From the NCBI GenBank assembly GCA_963707965.1, contig CAVPRR010000004.1:62001-126000 (forward strand): a stretch of 64,000 nt of DNA, written 5' to 3'. Below, piece after piece: positions 45,513-54,141 of this stretch. Origin of the DNA: VRUE01 sp963707965. GTDB taxonomy: Bacteria; Actinomycetota; Thermoleophilia; Solirubrobacterales; 70-9. Below the pieces are notes generated by a model. The model saw only the letters and a list, made by a program, of their open reading frames with translations, had not been told where the DNA came from and searched no databases. The position numbers were made by a program, and so were the translations under genes. Each line of letters begins with the position of its first letter. The first letter of the stretch is position 1.

Positions 45513-46456
45513 ACGCCCGCTTCCTCCAGCGCCTCGGCGGTGGCGGCACGGCCAAGCTCGATCATCAACTCGGCCCTGTGGAAGTCCAGCATGCGGACGT
45601 CGCTGGTGGGAATGGTCACCAGGATGTCGGGCGGCGATCCTGCCAAGCGGTACCGGCTGACGAGGGTCTGCATTGCGCCGATCGAGGAGCTCATCACGTC
45701 GAACCCGGTCAGGTCGCTGGGGAGTTCGCCGGCTTCGGTTTGCGCCTCCTCCTCCCGCTCAGGCTCGACCTCGGGACCCCGGGATAGGGCAGATCGGATC
45801 GCGTCCCGGTCCAGCGCCTGGGCGGCGCCCCGGCGAAAGCGAGCGATCGGCTCGTCCCACGGCCGCGGTTCCGCCGGCTCGGAGACGGCCGGCGTGGCCT
45901 GACGCTCGCCGCCCGCGGAGACGCCGACCGTCAGGTCGGCGTCGAGTGCCGCCGTCGGGCTCACCGGGATCGGATCCATGAGGCCGCCGTCGGCCAGCAG
46001 CCGCCCATTGAGCATCACCGGCGTGAAGATGCCCGGCAGCGCGATCGAGGCCCGGATCGCGATGTCGAGGCGGCCCCGCCGCAGCCACACCTCGCGTCGC
46101 GAGACCAGGTCCGTGGCCACCGCGGTGAACGGCGCTTCGAGCTCCTCGATCAGCCGATCCCCGACCAGCTCCCGGACGTGCGCGAGAACTTTCTCCGCCC
46201 GCATCGCGCCCGGCGCCCCGAGCGAGACGTCGAGCATCCGCAGGACGTCCGCCCGAGTCAGACTCCGCGCCCACTCCTCGAGCTCCGCGAGCTTCCCCGC
46301 TGCCCACACACCCCCGACCAGCGCCCCCATCGAGGAGCCGGCGACCCCGGCGATCTCGAAGCCACGCTCCTCGAGAACGTTGATAACGCCGATGTGCGCG
46401 TAGCCGCGCGCGCCCCCGCTCCCAAGTGCCAGCGTGACTCGGCGAGGCTCATCCAC
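45509..46456 (-). CDS. Patatin-like phospholipase family protein (second)
   Basis: A 315-residue patatin/RssA-type protein with LGSGGARGYAHIG (oxyanion hole), the GSSMGALVGG nucleophile elbow and LLADGGLMDPIPV with the catalytic Asp. The central region is Glu/Pro-rich. GTG 46456 is preferred to an in-frame ATG at 46504 because TAGTCT lies 7 nt upstream and the longer version would overlap the lipoprotein gene. Its TAG stop is formed by the CTAG at the IS481-type border. Confidence 0.88.
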   Translation of the reverse strand: MDEPRRVTLALGSGGARGYAHIGVINVLEERGFEIAGVAGSSMGALVGGVWAAGKLAELEEWARSLTRADVLRMLDVSLGAPGAMRAEKVLAHVRELVGDRLIEELEAPFTAVATDLVSRREVWLRRGRLDIAIRASIALPGIFTPVMLNGRLLADGGLMDPIPVSPTAALDADLTVGVSAGGERQATPAVSEPAEPRPWDEPIARFRRGAAQALDRDAIRSALSRGPEVEPEREEEAQTEAGELPSDLTGFDVMSSSIGAMQTLVSRYRLAGSPPDILVTIPTSDVRMLDFHRAELMIELGRAATAEALEEAGV

Positions 46457-46463
46457 CCTTCCG

Positions 46464-46469
46464 AGACTA
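46464..46469 (-). promoter_or_regulatory. -10 TAGTCT, 7 nt before the second patatin gene
   Basis: The minus-strand hexamer TAGTCT ends 7 nt before GTG 46456, within the short gap after the lipoprotein gene. It suggests a separate, leaderless transcript for the patatin gene. Confidence 0.45.
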
Positions 46470-46472
46470 GCG

Positions 46473-47054
46473 TCAGAGTTCACCCAGAGGCTGACACTTT
46501 TCATTGGCCGCTTTGAACTTCGGATCTTCGCGGTCGACTTGGGATTCCTTGAACACCGGCCCTTCGCCGGAGAGGTTTGGCTCTGGCAATTCCACGTCGT
46601 TTTCGCCCATGCAGGCGACGTATTCCTTGATCGACTTGCGGAAGGCGCCGGAGTTCATCGGCGGGCCTTCCGGTCTGCCCTGGGGCAGTTCCACACCGCA
46701 TTCTTCGAATGCCTTTTTCATCTTCGCCCCGCCTTTGCCGAAGCCCTGGGGCGGTCCCCCTTCGGGCGGCATTCCTTCCGGCGGTCCACCGGCAGGGGGG
46801 CCTCCCTGGCCCGGTTCGGGCAGTTTGACTCCCTCTTCCTTCAGGCAGGAACGGGTTTCTTCGCTGATTTCGGCGATGCCGCCGGGGCCGCCGGCCTGTT
46901 CAGAGCTCGCGGCGCTGCTTTCTTCGGTGGTCGAGTCGCTACTGCCGGAGCCACCGCAGCCGCTGAGGAGCAATGCGACGAGAACCACCAGGGCACTCAT
47001 CCACCCAATCACATGCACTCGCCCAGGCTTGCCACATCGGTGTTTCGTCTTCAT
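46473..47054 (-). CDS. Lipoprotein with repeated Cys-xx-(D/G)V-x-LP motifs
   Basis: A 193-residue lipoprotein. The signal peptide ends in a lipobox LLSGC. The mature part is Gly/Pro/Glu-rich and has three related motifs: SCLKEEGVKLPEP, ECGVELPQG and ACMGENDVELPEP, plus a final KCQP. Cys-containing x-G-V-x-x-P-x-P motifs of this kind recur in actinobacterial lipoproteins of unknown function. ATG 47054 has a strong AGGAGG. It is last in the MFP-ABC operon and is probably surface-exposed. Confidence 0.85.
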   Translation of the reverse strand: MKTKHRCGKPGRVHVIGWMSALVVLVALLLSGCGGSGSSDSTTEESSAASSEQAGGPGGIAEISEETRSCLKEEGVKLPEPGQGGPPAGGPPEGMPPEGGPPQGFGKGGAKMKKAFEECGVELPQGRPEGPPMNSGAFRKSIKEYVACMGENDVELPEPNLSGEGPVFKESQVDREDPKFKAANEKCQPLGEL

Positions 47055-47097
47055 TTCTTCCTCCTCTTTCTGAGCTGTTGGAGTGAGCGTCGGCGGC

Positions 47098-47748
47098 TCA
47101 TTCGCCGAAGAGTTCGACCGAGCCGCCGCCTTCGCCGCCGCTTTCACTGCCGCCCGAGGCGGGCAAACCACCAAGGGCGCTCGTTTCGACTCCGGATTCG
47201 GTGGCGCTGATTGAGCTGACCTTCACCGTCGAGCCGTGTTTGGCGCCCAGCACGACGACGCTGTCCCCAGGGTGGATCTTCTTCACGCCGACGTTGGAAT
47301 CGCGGCTGATCTTCGATCCGTCTTCGACCCGCACGGCGACGGTGGAGCCTTCGGAGTCCTTGACGTAGATCGTGCGGCCGTCGACGCTTGAGACCGTCCC
47401 CGACACAGCCGCGCCGGAGCCGCTGCCCGGGAAGCCCGCCGGGAGGCTGCCGGACCCTTCGGAGCCCGATCCTCCTCCGCCTTCTTTACTGAGGAAGGAG
47501 GGGAGGCCACCGGGCAGGCCGGTGGCAGAGCCCCCTTCGCTGCCCTTCTGCACGAGCACGCCGCCGAGGAAGCCGCAGGCGGCGATCAGGAGGGCGATCA
47601 ACGCGAGCGGCAAGGGAGCGAGCAGGCGGTTGCGCGGCCGGGGTGGAAGTTCCTCCTCGGCCAGCTCCTCCCATTCCCCCTCGGGCGAGGCATCATCAAA
47701 GCGCTCGTCGTCACGCTCGTCGATCTGCAGCTCGGTGGTCCGCGTCAT
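47098..47748 (-). CDS. Single-TM protein with DUF5666-like domain
   Basis: A 216-residue protein: an acidic cytoplasmic N-terminus, one TM (LLAPLPLALIALLIAACGFLG), a Gly/Ser-rich linker, then SGTVSSVDGRTIYVKDSEGST and IHPGDSVVVLGAKHGSTVKVSSI, a small OB-like repeat as in DUF5666. It ends in a Gly-rich tail. ATG 47748 follows GGAGG. It lies between the ABC permease and the lipoprotein gene. Confidence 0.8.
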   Translation of the reverse strand: MTRTTELQIDERDDERFDDASPEGEWEELAEEELPPRPRNRLLAPLPLALIALLIAACGFLGGVLVQKGSEGGSATGLPGGLPSFLSKEGGGGSGSEGSGSLPAGFPGSGSGAAVSGTVSSVDGRTIYVKDSEGSTVAVRVEDGSKISRDSNVGVKKIHPGDSVVVLGAKHGSTVKVSSISATESGVETSALGGLPASGGSESGGEGGGSVELFGE

Positions 47749-47779
47749 CTCATCCTCCAAGTCGGTGTTGTCGGCGCGC

Positions 47780-48979
47780 TCACTCAAAGCGCAGTGCCTC
47801 GATTGGCCGCAGGCGTGCCGCCCGCGCCGCCGGATAGGTGCCGAAGAAGAGGCCGGAGCCGAGCGAGGCGGCGGCGGCCAGGGCGATCGAGTACGGCGCC
47901 ACCGCCGGCTGCACGCCGGCGATCTTGAACTGGCTGCCGACGACGCCGACAACTATCCCCAGCACGCCGCCCATCGCCGAGACCAGCAGCGCCTCGGTGA
48001 GGAACTGGGCGAGGATGTCGCTGCGCCTGGCGCCGATCGCCTTGCGGATGCCGATCTCGCGGGTGCGCTCGGTGACGCTGACGAGCATGATGTTCATCAC
48101 GCCGATCCCGCCGACCAGCAGCGAGATCGCCGCCACCCAAGCGAGCAGCGTCGTGAAGACACCTTCGCTGGAGCTGGAGGCTTCGATGATCGAGCCCTGG
48201 TTGATCACCGAGATCCCTTCACTGACGCCGTGGCGTTCGTCGAGGATCGAGGTGGCCTGCGCTTCGGCTTCGGCGATTGCCCCCTTACTCACCGCCTGCA
48301 CGGTGATCGAGCTCAGTTCGCCGTAGCCCGCGAGGGTGTCTTCGACGGCGCGGATCGGGGCCATCACCACGTCGTCTTGGCTCTGGGTACCACTGGAGCC
48401 CTTGGCCTTGGTCACGCCGATCACTTCGAAGCTCTTGCCGTTGGCCTGGATCGCCTTGCCGACGGCGCTCTGGCCGGGGAAGAGTTCGGAGGCGACTTCC
48501 GGTCCGATCACCGCCACCCGCGCTCTTTCCTTCACCTGGACCGCGGTGAAGAAGGAGCCCGATTCGACCTGGTAGTTGCGGGCTTCGGCATAGGCGGGCG
48601 TGGTGCCGACGAATTCGCCCGGTTCGTAGCTGGAGGATTCGTAGACCAGTTCGGTGCCGCTGGCGCTGAGCACGGGCGAGACGCTCTTGATCGCGGGCGC
48701 CTTCGCGGGGTCTTCGAGCGCTTCGGCGTCTTGCCGGTTCAGCGTCACCGAGACCGTCGCCGAGCCGGCGGTGGTGGCGCCGGGCGTGGCAAGAACGGTC
48801 AGGGTGTTGGAACCGAGCGCGTCGATGCTTTCCTGCACGGCGTTGGAGGAGCCTTTTCCGACCGCGATCAGGACGATTACCGAGGCGATGCCGATCGTTA
48901 TCCCGAGCACGGTCAGCGCCGTGCGCATCCGGTGGGACGTCAGGCCGACCCAGGCGGTTCGGATCGTCTCGGCGGCCAC
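47780..48979 (-). CDS. ABC transporter permease, MacB/FtsX type
   Basis: A 399-residue permease with an N-terminal TM (TALTVLGITIGIASVIVLIAVG), a large periplasmic MacB_PCD domain, and three C-terminal TMs of the FtsX domain (LLAWVAAISLLVGGIGVMNIMLVSVTERTREIGIRKAIGARRSD). It ends PIEALRFE as in the family. Its GTG overlaps the last base of the ATPase stop codon. With the upstream MFP it forms a tripartite-like export or mechanotransmission system. Confidence 0.95.
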   Translation of the reverse strand: MAAETIRTAWVGLTSHRMRTALTVLGITIGIASVIVLIAVGKGSSNAVQESIDALGSNTLTVLATPGATTAGSATVSVTLNRQDAEALEDPAKAPAIKSVSPVLSASGTELVYESSSYEPGEFVGTTPAYAEARNYQVESGSFFTAVQVKERARVAVIGPEVASELFPGQSAVGKAIQANGKSFEVIGVTKAKGSSGTQSQDDVVMAPIRAVEDTLAGYGELSSITVQAVSKGAIAEAEAQATSILDERHGVSEGISVINQGSIIEASSSSEGVFTTLLAWVAAISLLVGGIGVMNIMLVSVTERTREIGIRKAIGARRSDILAQFLTEALLVSAMGGVLGIVVGVVGSQFKIAGVQPAVAPYSIALAAAASLGSGLFFGTYPAARAARLRPIEALRFE

Positions 48980-49728
48980 TAGGCGGTCCTCGCCAGGCGG
49001 GTCCGGTCCTCGGCGGCCTCCGCTTCGGAGCGGTCGATCTCGTGGTCTTCGACGATGCGCCCATCCGCGAGCCGGATCAAGCGCCTGGCGTGGGCGGCGA
49101 CGTCGTCCTCGTGGGTGATCATCACCACCGTGTGACCGTGGCGGTTCAGCCGCTCGAACACGGCGAGCACCTCCTCGGTCGAGCGCGAGTCGAGGTTGCC
49201 GGTCGGCTCGTCGGCGAGGGTCAATGCCGGGTTGGTGACAATCGCCCGCGCGATCGCGACCCGCTGCTGCTGGCCGCCGGAAAGCTCGGCGGAGCTGTGC
49301 CCGACACGGTCGGCCATGCCGACCCGCTCCAGCGCGCGCAGCGCTCTCCGCCGCCGCTCACCGCGGGGCAAGCCGGCGTAGGCGAGCGGCAGCTCGACGT
49401 TTGCCAGAGCCGTGATCTTGGTGACGAGGTTGAAGCCCTGGAAGACGAAGCCGATCTTGCGGTTGCGCAGGTCTGAGAGCTCGTCCTCGCTGTGAGTGCG
49501 GACGTCGGCGCCGTCGAGCAGGTAGCGGCCCTTGCTGGGGACGTCGAGGCAGCCCAGCATGTTCATCAGCGTCGACTTGCCGCTGCCCGACGGCCCCATG
49601 ATCGCCACGTATTCGCCGCGCTCGATCCGCAGCGAGACTCCGCGCAGCGCATGGACGCGCATCTCACCGATCGCGTAGGTGCGGGTCATGCCCTCGACCC
49701 GGATGACGGGATGGCGACGGGTGTCCAT
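48979..49728 (-). CDS. ABC transporter ATP-binding protein, MacB/LolD type
   Basis: A 249-residue ATPase with Walker A GPSGSGKST, the Q-loop FVFQGFNLV, signature LSGGQQQR, Walker B ALTLADEP and the H-loop ITHE. ATG 49728 overlaps the stop of the upstream MFP gene, and the stop overlaps the permease start, so the three are translationally coupled. It powers the neighbouring FtsX-type permease. Confidence 0.97.
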   Translation of the reverse strand: MDTRRHPVIRVEGMTRTYAIGEMRVHALRGVSLRIERGEYVAIMGPSGSGKSTLMNMLGCLDVPSKGRYLLDGADVRTHSEDELSDLRNRKIGFVFQGFNLVTKITALANVELPLAYAGLPRGERRRRALRALERVGMADRVGHSSAELSGGQQQRVAIARAIVTNPALTLADEPTGNLDSRSTEEVLAVFERLNRHGHTVVMITHEDDVAAHARRLIRLADGRIVEDHEIDRSEAEAAEDRTRLARTA

Positions 49729-51401
49729 CAGGGCGCCCCCGGAAGGCCGCTGGGTGGCCCGCCGCCGCCGATACTCGGAAGGCTGCCCCCGCCGGGGAAG
49801 CCGCCCCCTTCGCCGAAGCCGCTCGGTGCCCCTTCGCCCCCGGCGGCGGCCGTGATTTCGGGCAGCACCACCGTCTCGCCCGCCTTGAGGCCGCTGAGGA
49901 CCTGCGTCGTTTCGTCGCCTTTGAGGCCGGTCGTTACGCTGCGCTGGGCTTCCTTGCCGTCCTCGAGCACGGTCACGCTGCCGCCGCCCAGGCCGGAAGT
50001 AATCGCTTCGCTGGTGACGGCGAGTGCGTTACCCACCTGTTCGACGACGACTTCGGCGCTTGCCGACATCCCCGCGCGCACGCCCCTGGCGCTCTGCGTG
50101 AGCGTGATCGTCGCCGGATATTCGACGACGCCGCTGCTGGAGCCTTCGCTCGGCAGTACGTCGACCTTGGTCACCCGGCCGGCGAGTTCGGTGCCTTCCA
50201 TCGAGCTGACCGAGACGGTCGCCGGCTGGCCGACCTTGACCTTGCCGATGTCGGACTCGCTGAATGAGACTTCCATCTTCAACCGGCCCAACTGGCTGAG
50301 GACGATGAAGGCCGACGAAGAACCCGATTCGCTGGAGCCACCCGACGAGCTGGCGCCAACGGCTCCGAGGCCGCCTATGCCTCCGCCGCTCGATTCGCTG
50401 CTCGAAGCGCCCGTCGCCGCTGAGGCTTCTCCGCTGACGGTTTCTCCCACGGAGCCCGAAACGGAGGCGATCGTGCCGGAGATCGGTGCCCGCAGCGCGG
50501 TTTCGCGGACTTCCTGGCGGGCGCTCTTGACGCTGAGGTGCGCCTGGCGCAGCTTCGCTTCCGCGGTAGCGACGCTGACGGTTGCGCCTGCCGGAGAGCT
50601 GGATTCCGCTTCGCTCGATGCCGCTTCGCCGCTCGGTTCGCTCGCTGCCGCGCTCGGCGCTTCTTCGGGCGCGCCGCTTTCGGGTTCCGTGTTCGGCGAC
50701 TCCTGTTCGCCGTTGGCGCCCGACCCCTGGTTCGACTGACCCTTTCCTCCTTCTGACTGGGAGGGCTTGGTCGTGGCGGTGCCCGACCCCCCTTCGGTGC
50801 CGCCCTTGCCTTCCGATGGCGCGGGTTCAGTCGTTTCTTTCGTGCCTTCTTCGCCTCCCGTCGCGACGGCGGAGCTCGGTTCATAGCTGGCGAGGACCGT
50901 GCTTGCACCGCCTTCGTAGACGGCCGAGACTTCCTCGCTTTCCTCGGCCGCTTCCAGCGTTTCCTCGGCTTCGGAGAGCTGAGCTTCGGTGGAGGCGAGC
51001 GAGGCTCGCGCGGAGCTGGAGTCGATCCGTGCCAAGACGTCGCCCTCGCTCACCTTCTGACCCGCATCGACGTCGACCTCGGTGACTTCGCCAGAGGCGC
51101 CGAAGTTGAGTTCGACCTGCTGGACGGCTTCGAGGCCGCCGTTTCCCGAGACGGTCGATTGCACGACACCGCGTTCGACGGCCGCGGTCCGCTGAGTCGC
51201 CGCGGAGTCGGCGGAGGAGGAGCCGATGGAGGTGATCGCCAGCGCGATCACGACGAGGCAGAGCAGCCCCAACGCATAGTTGTGCCAGCCGCGCGGCAGC
51301 GATCCTCCTCGCTTCGAGGATCGGCCGGAGCGGGTTTTGGCCCAGCGCCTGGCGCCGGCGATCGGTGAAGGCAGCTTGGTCGGACCCCGCATCGCCGACA
51401 T
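49728..51401 (-). CDS. HlyD/MacA-like periplasmic adaptor with low-complexity inserts
   Basis: A 557-residue membrane fusion-type protein. One TM lies at residues 41-59, with a lipoyl half-motif (GNGGLEAVQQVELNFGASGEVTEVDVDAGQKVSEGDVLARID) and its partner half (LRAPISGTIASVSGSVGETV). Between the hairpin halves, residues about 160-275 are a Glu/Ser/Gly/Pro-rich low-complexity insert, and another Ser/Gly insert spans about 325-365. The beta-barrel domain follows, and the C-terminus is Gly/Pro-rich. It is the first of the coupled MFP-ATPase-permease genes. Confidence 0.9.
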   Translation of the reverse strand: MSAMRGPTKLPSPIAGARRWAKTRSGRSSKRGGSLPRGWHNYALGLLCLVVIALAITSIGSSSADSAATQRTAAVERGVVQSTVSGNGGLEAVQQVELNFGASGEVTEVDVDAGQKVSEGDVLARIDSSSARASLASTEAQLSEAEETLEAAEESEEVSAVYEGGASTVLASYEPSSAVATGGEEGTKETTEPAPSEGKGGTEGGSGTATTKPSQSEGGKGQSNQGSGANGEQESPNTEPESGAPEEAPSAAASEPSGEAASSEAESSSPAGATVSVATAEAKLRQAHLSVKSARQEVRETALRAPISGTIASVSGSVGETVSGEASAATGASSSESSGGGIGGLGAVGASSSGGSSESGSSSAFIVLSQLGRLKMEVSFSESDIGKVKVGQPATVSVSSMEGTELAGRVTKVDVLPSEGSSSGVVEYPATITLTQSARGVRAGMSASAEVVVEQVGNALAVTSEAITSGLGGGSVTVLEDGKEAQRSVTTGLKGDETTQVLSGLKAGETVVLPEITAAAGGEGAPSGFGEGGGFPGGGSLPSIGGGGPPSGLPGAP

Positions 51402-51455
51402 GTAACCCGCGCTTCATTAGCGCCACCGCAGAGGCGGTGAAGAAGTGCGTAAGAA

Positions 51456-52841
51456 TCAGGCGCCGGGCGTCGCCGCGCCGGCCTCGGCCGGGAAACGGAG
51501 CGTCAGCACCGCGCCTCCACCCGGCGCGTTCGCGGCCTCAACCTCCGCGCCATGCGACTCAGCCGTTTGGCGAACGATCGCCAGCCCCAGCCCCGAGCCT
51601 GGGCGGCTGCGCGCGTCGGCTGCCCGGTAGAAGCGATCGAAGACGAACGGCAGGTCTTCGTCGCGGAAGCCGGGGCCGTGGTCGCGGACCCTGAGGGCGC
51701 CGTCGGCGAGGCGCACCTCGACGGCGCCGCCCTCCGGGCTCCACTTCGCCGCGTTGTCGAGCACGTTGTGAACGGCGCGGGCGATCCGCTCGGGCACACC
51801 GCGCACCGTGCAGGGCGAAAGGCTCGCCTCGAAGCTGAGGCCGGGCGCGTGGCGCTTGGCCCGCTCGATCTCGGCGGCGACGATCGCTTCCAGGTCCACG
51901 TCGTCCAGCAGCTGCTCGGGCTCGCCGCGGCGCGCCAGCTCGACCACGTCGTCGACGAGGCGGGTGACGTCGTCGATCTGCTCGATCAGGTCCCGCTCCA
52001 GCTCGGTCTGGTCGCGTTCGGAAAGCTTCCCCTTGCCTCGCAGCAGAATCTCCAGGTTGGCCTTGAGGCTGGCCAGCGGCGTGCGCAGCTCATGCGAAGC
52101 GTCGGAGACCATCTGGCGCTGCGCGTCGGAGGAGCGCTGCAGAGCGTCGAGGGTGGCGTTGTAGGAGCGGGCGAGGCGGCCGAGCTCGTCGTCCTTGCCG
52201 TCTTCTGGCAGGCGCCGGGAGAGGTCGGCGCCGCCCGCGATCGACTCCGTCTCGTCGGTGAAGCGCCGCACCGGCGCCAGCGAGGCGCGCGAGACGAGCG
52301 CGCCGAGCAGCGCCGCGAGGGCGATGCCCCCGGCCGCGACGATCGCGAGGATCAGCAGCAGCTCGCGCAGAACGCTGTCGACTTCGTCAAGCGGCCTGGC
52401 GACCTGCACGGCGCCGCCGCCGTCAAGGGGCTCGGTGAGAACACGCAGGTGATCCCCGGCGACCATCTGGTCTTCCAGCAGTGGCCCTCTTTCGCCCCGC
52501 GCTACTTCCTTCGCTTCCGCGGTCAGCGGCACCCTGATCGTGTCCTGGGCTGGCAGCTCTCGCACTGCGCCCTTCGGGCCGATGATCTGGACAAGCCCGG
52601 TGGCGCCGCCGAAGCGCGCCTGGGGCGGTTTCGGCAGGCGCAGGTCTTTGGGCGGGGTCGGCAGAGGTCCATTGCCGGATTGAGAGAAGAGTTGGATGCC
52701 GTCCGCCCGTTCGCTCAGAGCCGAGTCCACCTCTCCCCGCAACTGCGAGCGCACCGCGAGATAGGCGGCAAAAGAGGCGGCGAATACGGCGATCGCGACG
52801 GCGACGGCCGCGGCGACGGCGAGACGGCGGCGGATGGTCAT
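51456..52841 (-). CDS. Sensor histidine kinase, MprB-like
   Basis: A 461-residue kinase with two TMs flanking an extracytoplasmic domain (residues about 8-30 and 160-185), HAMP, a dimerisation helix with H-box MVSDASHELRTPLASLKANLE, N-box VHNVLDNAAKWS, DHGPGF and GSGLGLAIV. Its start overlaps the response-regulator stop by 4 bp. It sits upstream of the adaptor/ABC genes and probably controls them. Confidence 0.95.
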   Translation of the reverse strand: MTIRRRLAVAAAVAVAIAVFAASFAAYLAVRSQLRGEVDSALSERADGIQLFSQSGNGPLPTPPKDLRLPKPPQARFGGATGLVQIIGPKGAVRELPAQDTIRVPLTAEAKEVARGERGPLLEDQMVAGDHLRVLTEPLDGGGAVQVARPLDEVDSVLRELLLILAIVAAGGIALAALLGALVSRASLAPVRRFTDETESIAGGADLSRRLPEDGKDDELGRLARSYNATLDALQRSSDAQRQMVSDASHELRTPLASLKANLEILLRGKGKLSERDQTELERDLIEQIDDVTRLVDDVVELARRGEPEQLLDDVDLEAIVAAEIERAKRHAPGLSFEASLSPCTVRGVPERIARAVHNVLDNAAKWSPEGGAVEVRLADGALRVRDHGPGFRDEDLPFVFDRFYRAADARSRPGSGLGLAIVRQTAESHGAEVEAANAPGGGAVLTLRFPAEAGAATPGA

Positions 52842-53521
52842 GAGCGCGGGCGGCGCAGGACGTAGCCGACGCCGCGAACGGTCTGAATCAACCGTGGCTC
52901 GCCGCCGGCCTCCAGTTTGCGCCGCAGGTAGCCGACGTAGACGCCGAGGGAGTTGGAGTCGGGGCCGAAGTCATAGCCCCAGACCTGCTCGTTGATCGTC
53001 GTCCGCGAGAGCACCTTGCCCTGGTGGCGCATCAGCAGGTGCAGGAGCGAGAACTCGGTGCGGGTCAACTCCAGCTCGCGCTCGCCAACGCGGACCTCGT
53101 AGCGCATCGGGTCGAGCACGAGCCCTTCGTAGCGCAGCTTCTCCTCTTCCTCGTCGGCAGGAGTGCTGCGACGCAAGAGTGCTCGCAGGCGCGCCAGCAG
53201 CTCCTCCAAGGCGAAGGGCTTGACGAGGTAGTCGTCGGCTCCGGCCTCAAGGCCCCGCACCCGATCGGCCACCGTCTCGCGCGCGGTCAGCATCAGGATC
53301 GGTATCCGCTCGCCCGCCGCCCGCAGCCGTTCGCAGACCTCCAGGCCGCTCAGACCGGGCATCAAGACGTCGAGGATCATCGCGTCCCAGGTGCGGTCGC
53401 GCAGCAGCTCGATCGCCTCCTCGCCGCTGGCCGCCTCGGTGACCCCGTAGCCCTCGAGTGCCAGCGCTCGCCGCAGCGCCGCCCGCAGCGGGTACTCGTC
53501 GTCGACCACGATCACGTCCAT
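52838..53521 (-). CDS. Response regulator, OmpR/MprA type
   Basis: A 227-residue regulator. The receiver has VVDDEYPLR (acidic pair), the phospho-acceptor in DAMILDVLMPG, TAR and the conserved Lys in YLVKPF. The C-terminal winged helix has LTRTEFSLLHLLMRHQGKVLSR and YVGYLRRKLEAGGEPRLIQTVRGVGYVL. It is the first gene of the regulator-kinase-adaptor-ABC block. Confidence 0.97.
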   Translation of the reverse strand: MDVIVVDDEYPLRAALRRALALEGYGVTEAASGEEAIELLRDRTWDAMILDVLMPGLSGLEVCERLRAAGERIPILMLTARETVADRVRGLEAGADDYLVKPFALEELLARLRALLRRSTPADEEEEKLRYEGLVLDPMRYEVRVGERELELTRTEFSLLHLLMRHQGKVLSRTTINEQVWGYDFGPDSNSLGVYVGYLRRKLEAGGEPRLIQTVRGVGYVLRRPRS

Positions 53522-53639
53522 CGCACACTGAGGATGGCGGGCGAAATGAAGAACAACATAAGAAGTGGCTTGGCGCGCTGCCCGCGCTGCCCGCGCTGAG
53601 GGACTCTTCGAGATTTTTTCGCCTGGCCATAGCTCCGCT

Positions 53640-53700
53640 CCCCCAACGCATCGTCGGGAGCACTCTCGACCGAGAACGCTCCCGACGATGCGTTTGGGGG
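53640..53700. terminator. Large stem-loop upstream of the response regulator
   Basis: 17 nt at 53645-53661 pair perfectly with 53678-53694; with one bulged T, five further C-G pairs extend it (53640-53644 with 53696-53700). The loop is 16 nt. A T-run (53614-53619) lies on its left side. It may be a terminator or an insertion-related structure; the DNA on either side (53522-53639 and 53701-53919) shows no gene. Confidence 0.5.
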
Positions 53701-53919
53701 GGCTGGTCTAGCCCTTTGACGGTTCCTCACAAATTCGCTATTGCTGTTCCCCGGATGGACCGCGAGTTGGTCGCGTGCGAGCTTGCGTCACTCCAGCTTT
53801 GGCCGCTGCGTCACGATTGCGTCACCGCGCCCTCCGCGCGCCCCCGCACCTCCGCCCAGGCCACTCGGCGATTTGGCTCTGCGCGTGGCCTTGCGGAGTC
53901 ACGCGGATATGCCGATGCA

Positions 53920-54058
53920 ATCGGGGCGCCCGGTTCAAGTTCCCATGAGAGCTGGAATTGCGGGGGCTTGCATGCCGTTTGCATGCTGAATCCGGGCTCG
54001 ATCCAGGTTTGACCTCAGTCGAACCCTGGCTTGGCTTCTGCATGCCACCACCGTCACT
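53920..54058 (+). repeat. 139-bp tRNA-Pro-linked repeat, copy B
   Basis: Same as 43046-43185 apart from one missing G in the CCAGG(G)TT hairpin arm. It begins with the tRNA-Pro 3'-end core ATCGGGGCGCCCGG and ends 84 bp before the Xre antitoxin gene. Confidence 0.9.
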
Positions 54059-54098
54059 CGCGAACTCGGTGAAGTTTCCGTCCTAGCGGTCTATTTAG

Positions 54099-54119
54099 AA
54101 TGTCCCTATAATGTCCCGC
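54099..54119 (+). promoter_or_regulatory. TATAAT promoter with flanking ATGTCCC repeats
   Basis: TATAAT at 54107-54112 lies 29 nt before the Xre GTG. Direct repeats ATGTCCC occur immediately on either side (about 54100-54106 and 54111-54117), a plausible operator for autoregulation by the antitoxin. Confidence 0.6.
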
Positions 54120-54141
54120 ATACGAGACACGGAGGAGGCAT

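Noticed and set aside
47372..48982. A 536-codon plus-strand open frame across the permease and DUF5666 genes
   Set aside because: It runs antisense to well-supported overlapping genes and its translation is composition-biased with no recognisable motif.
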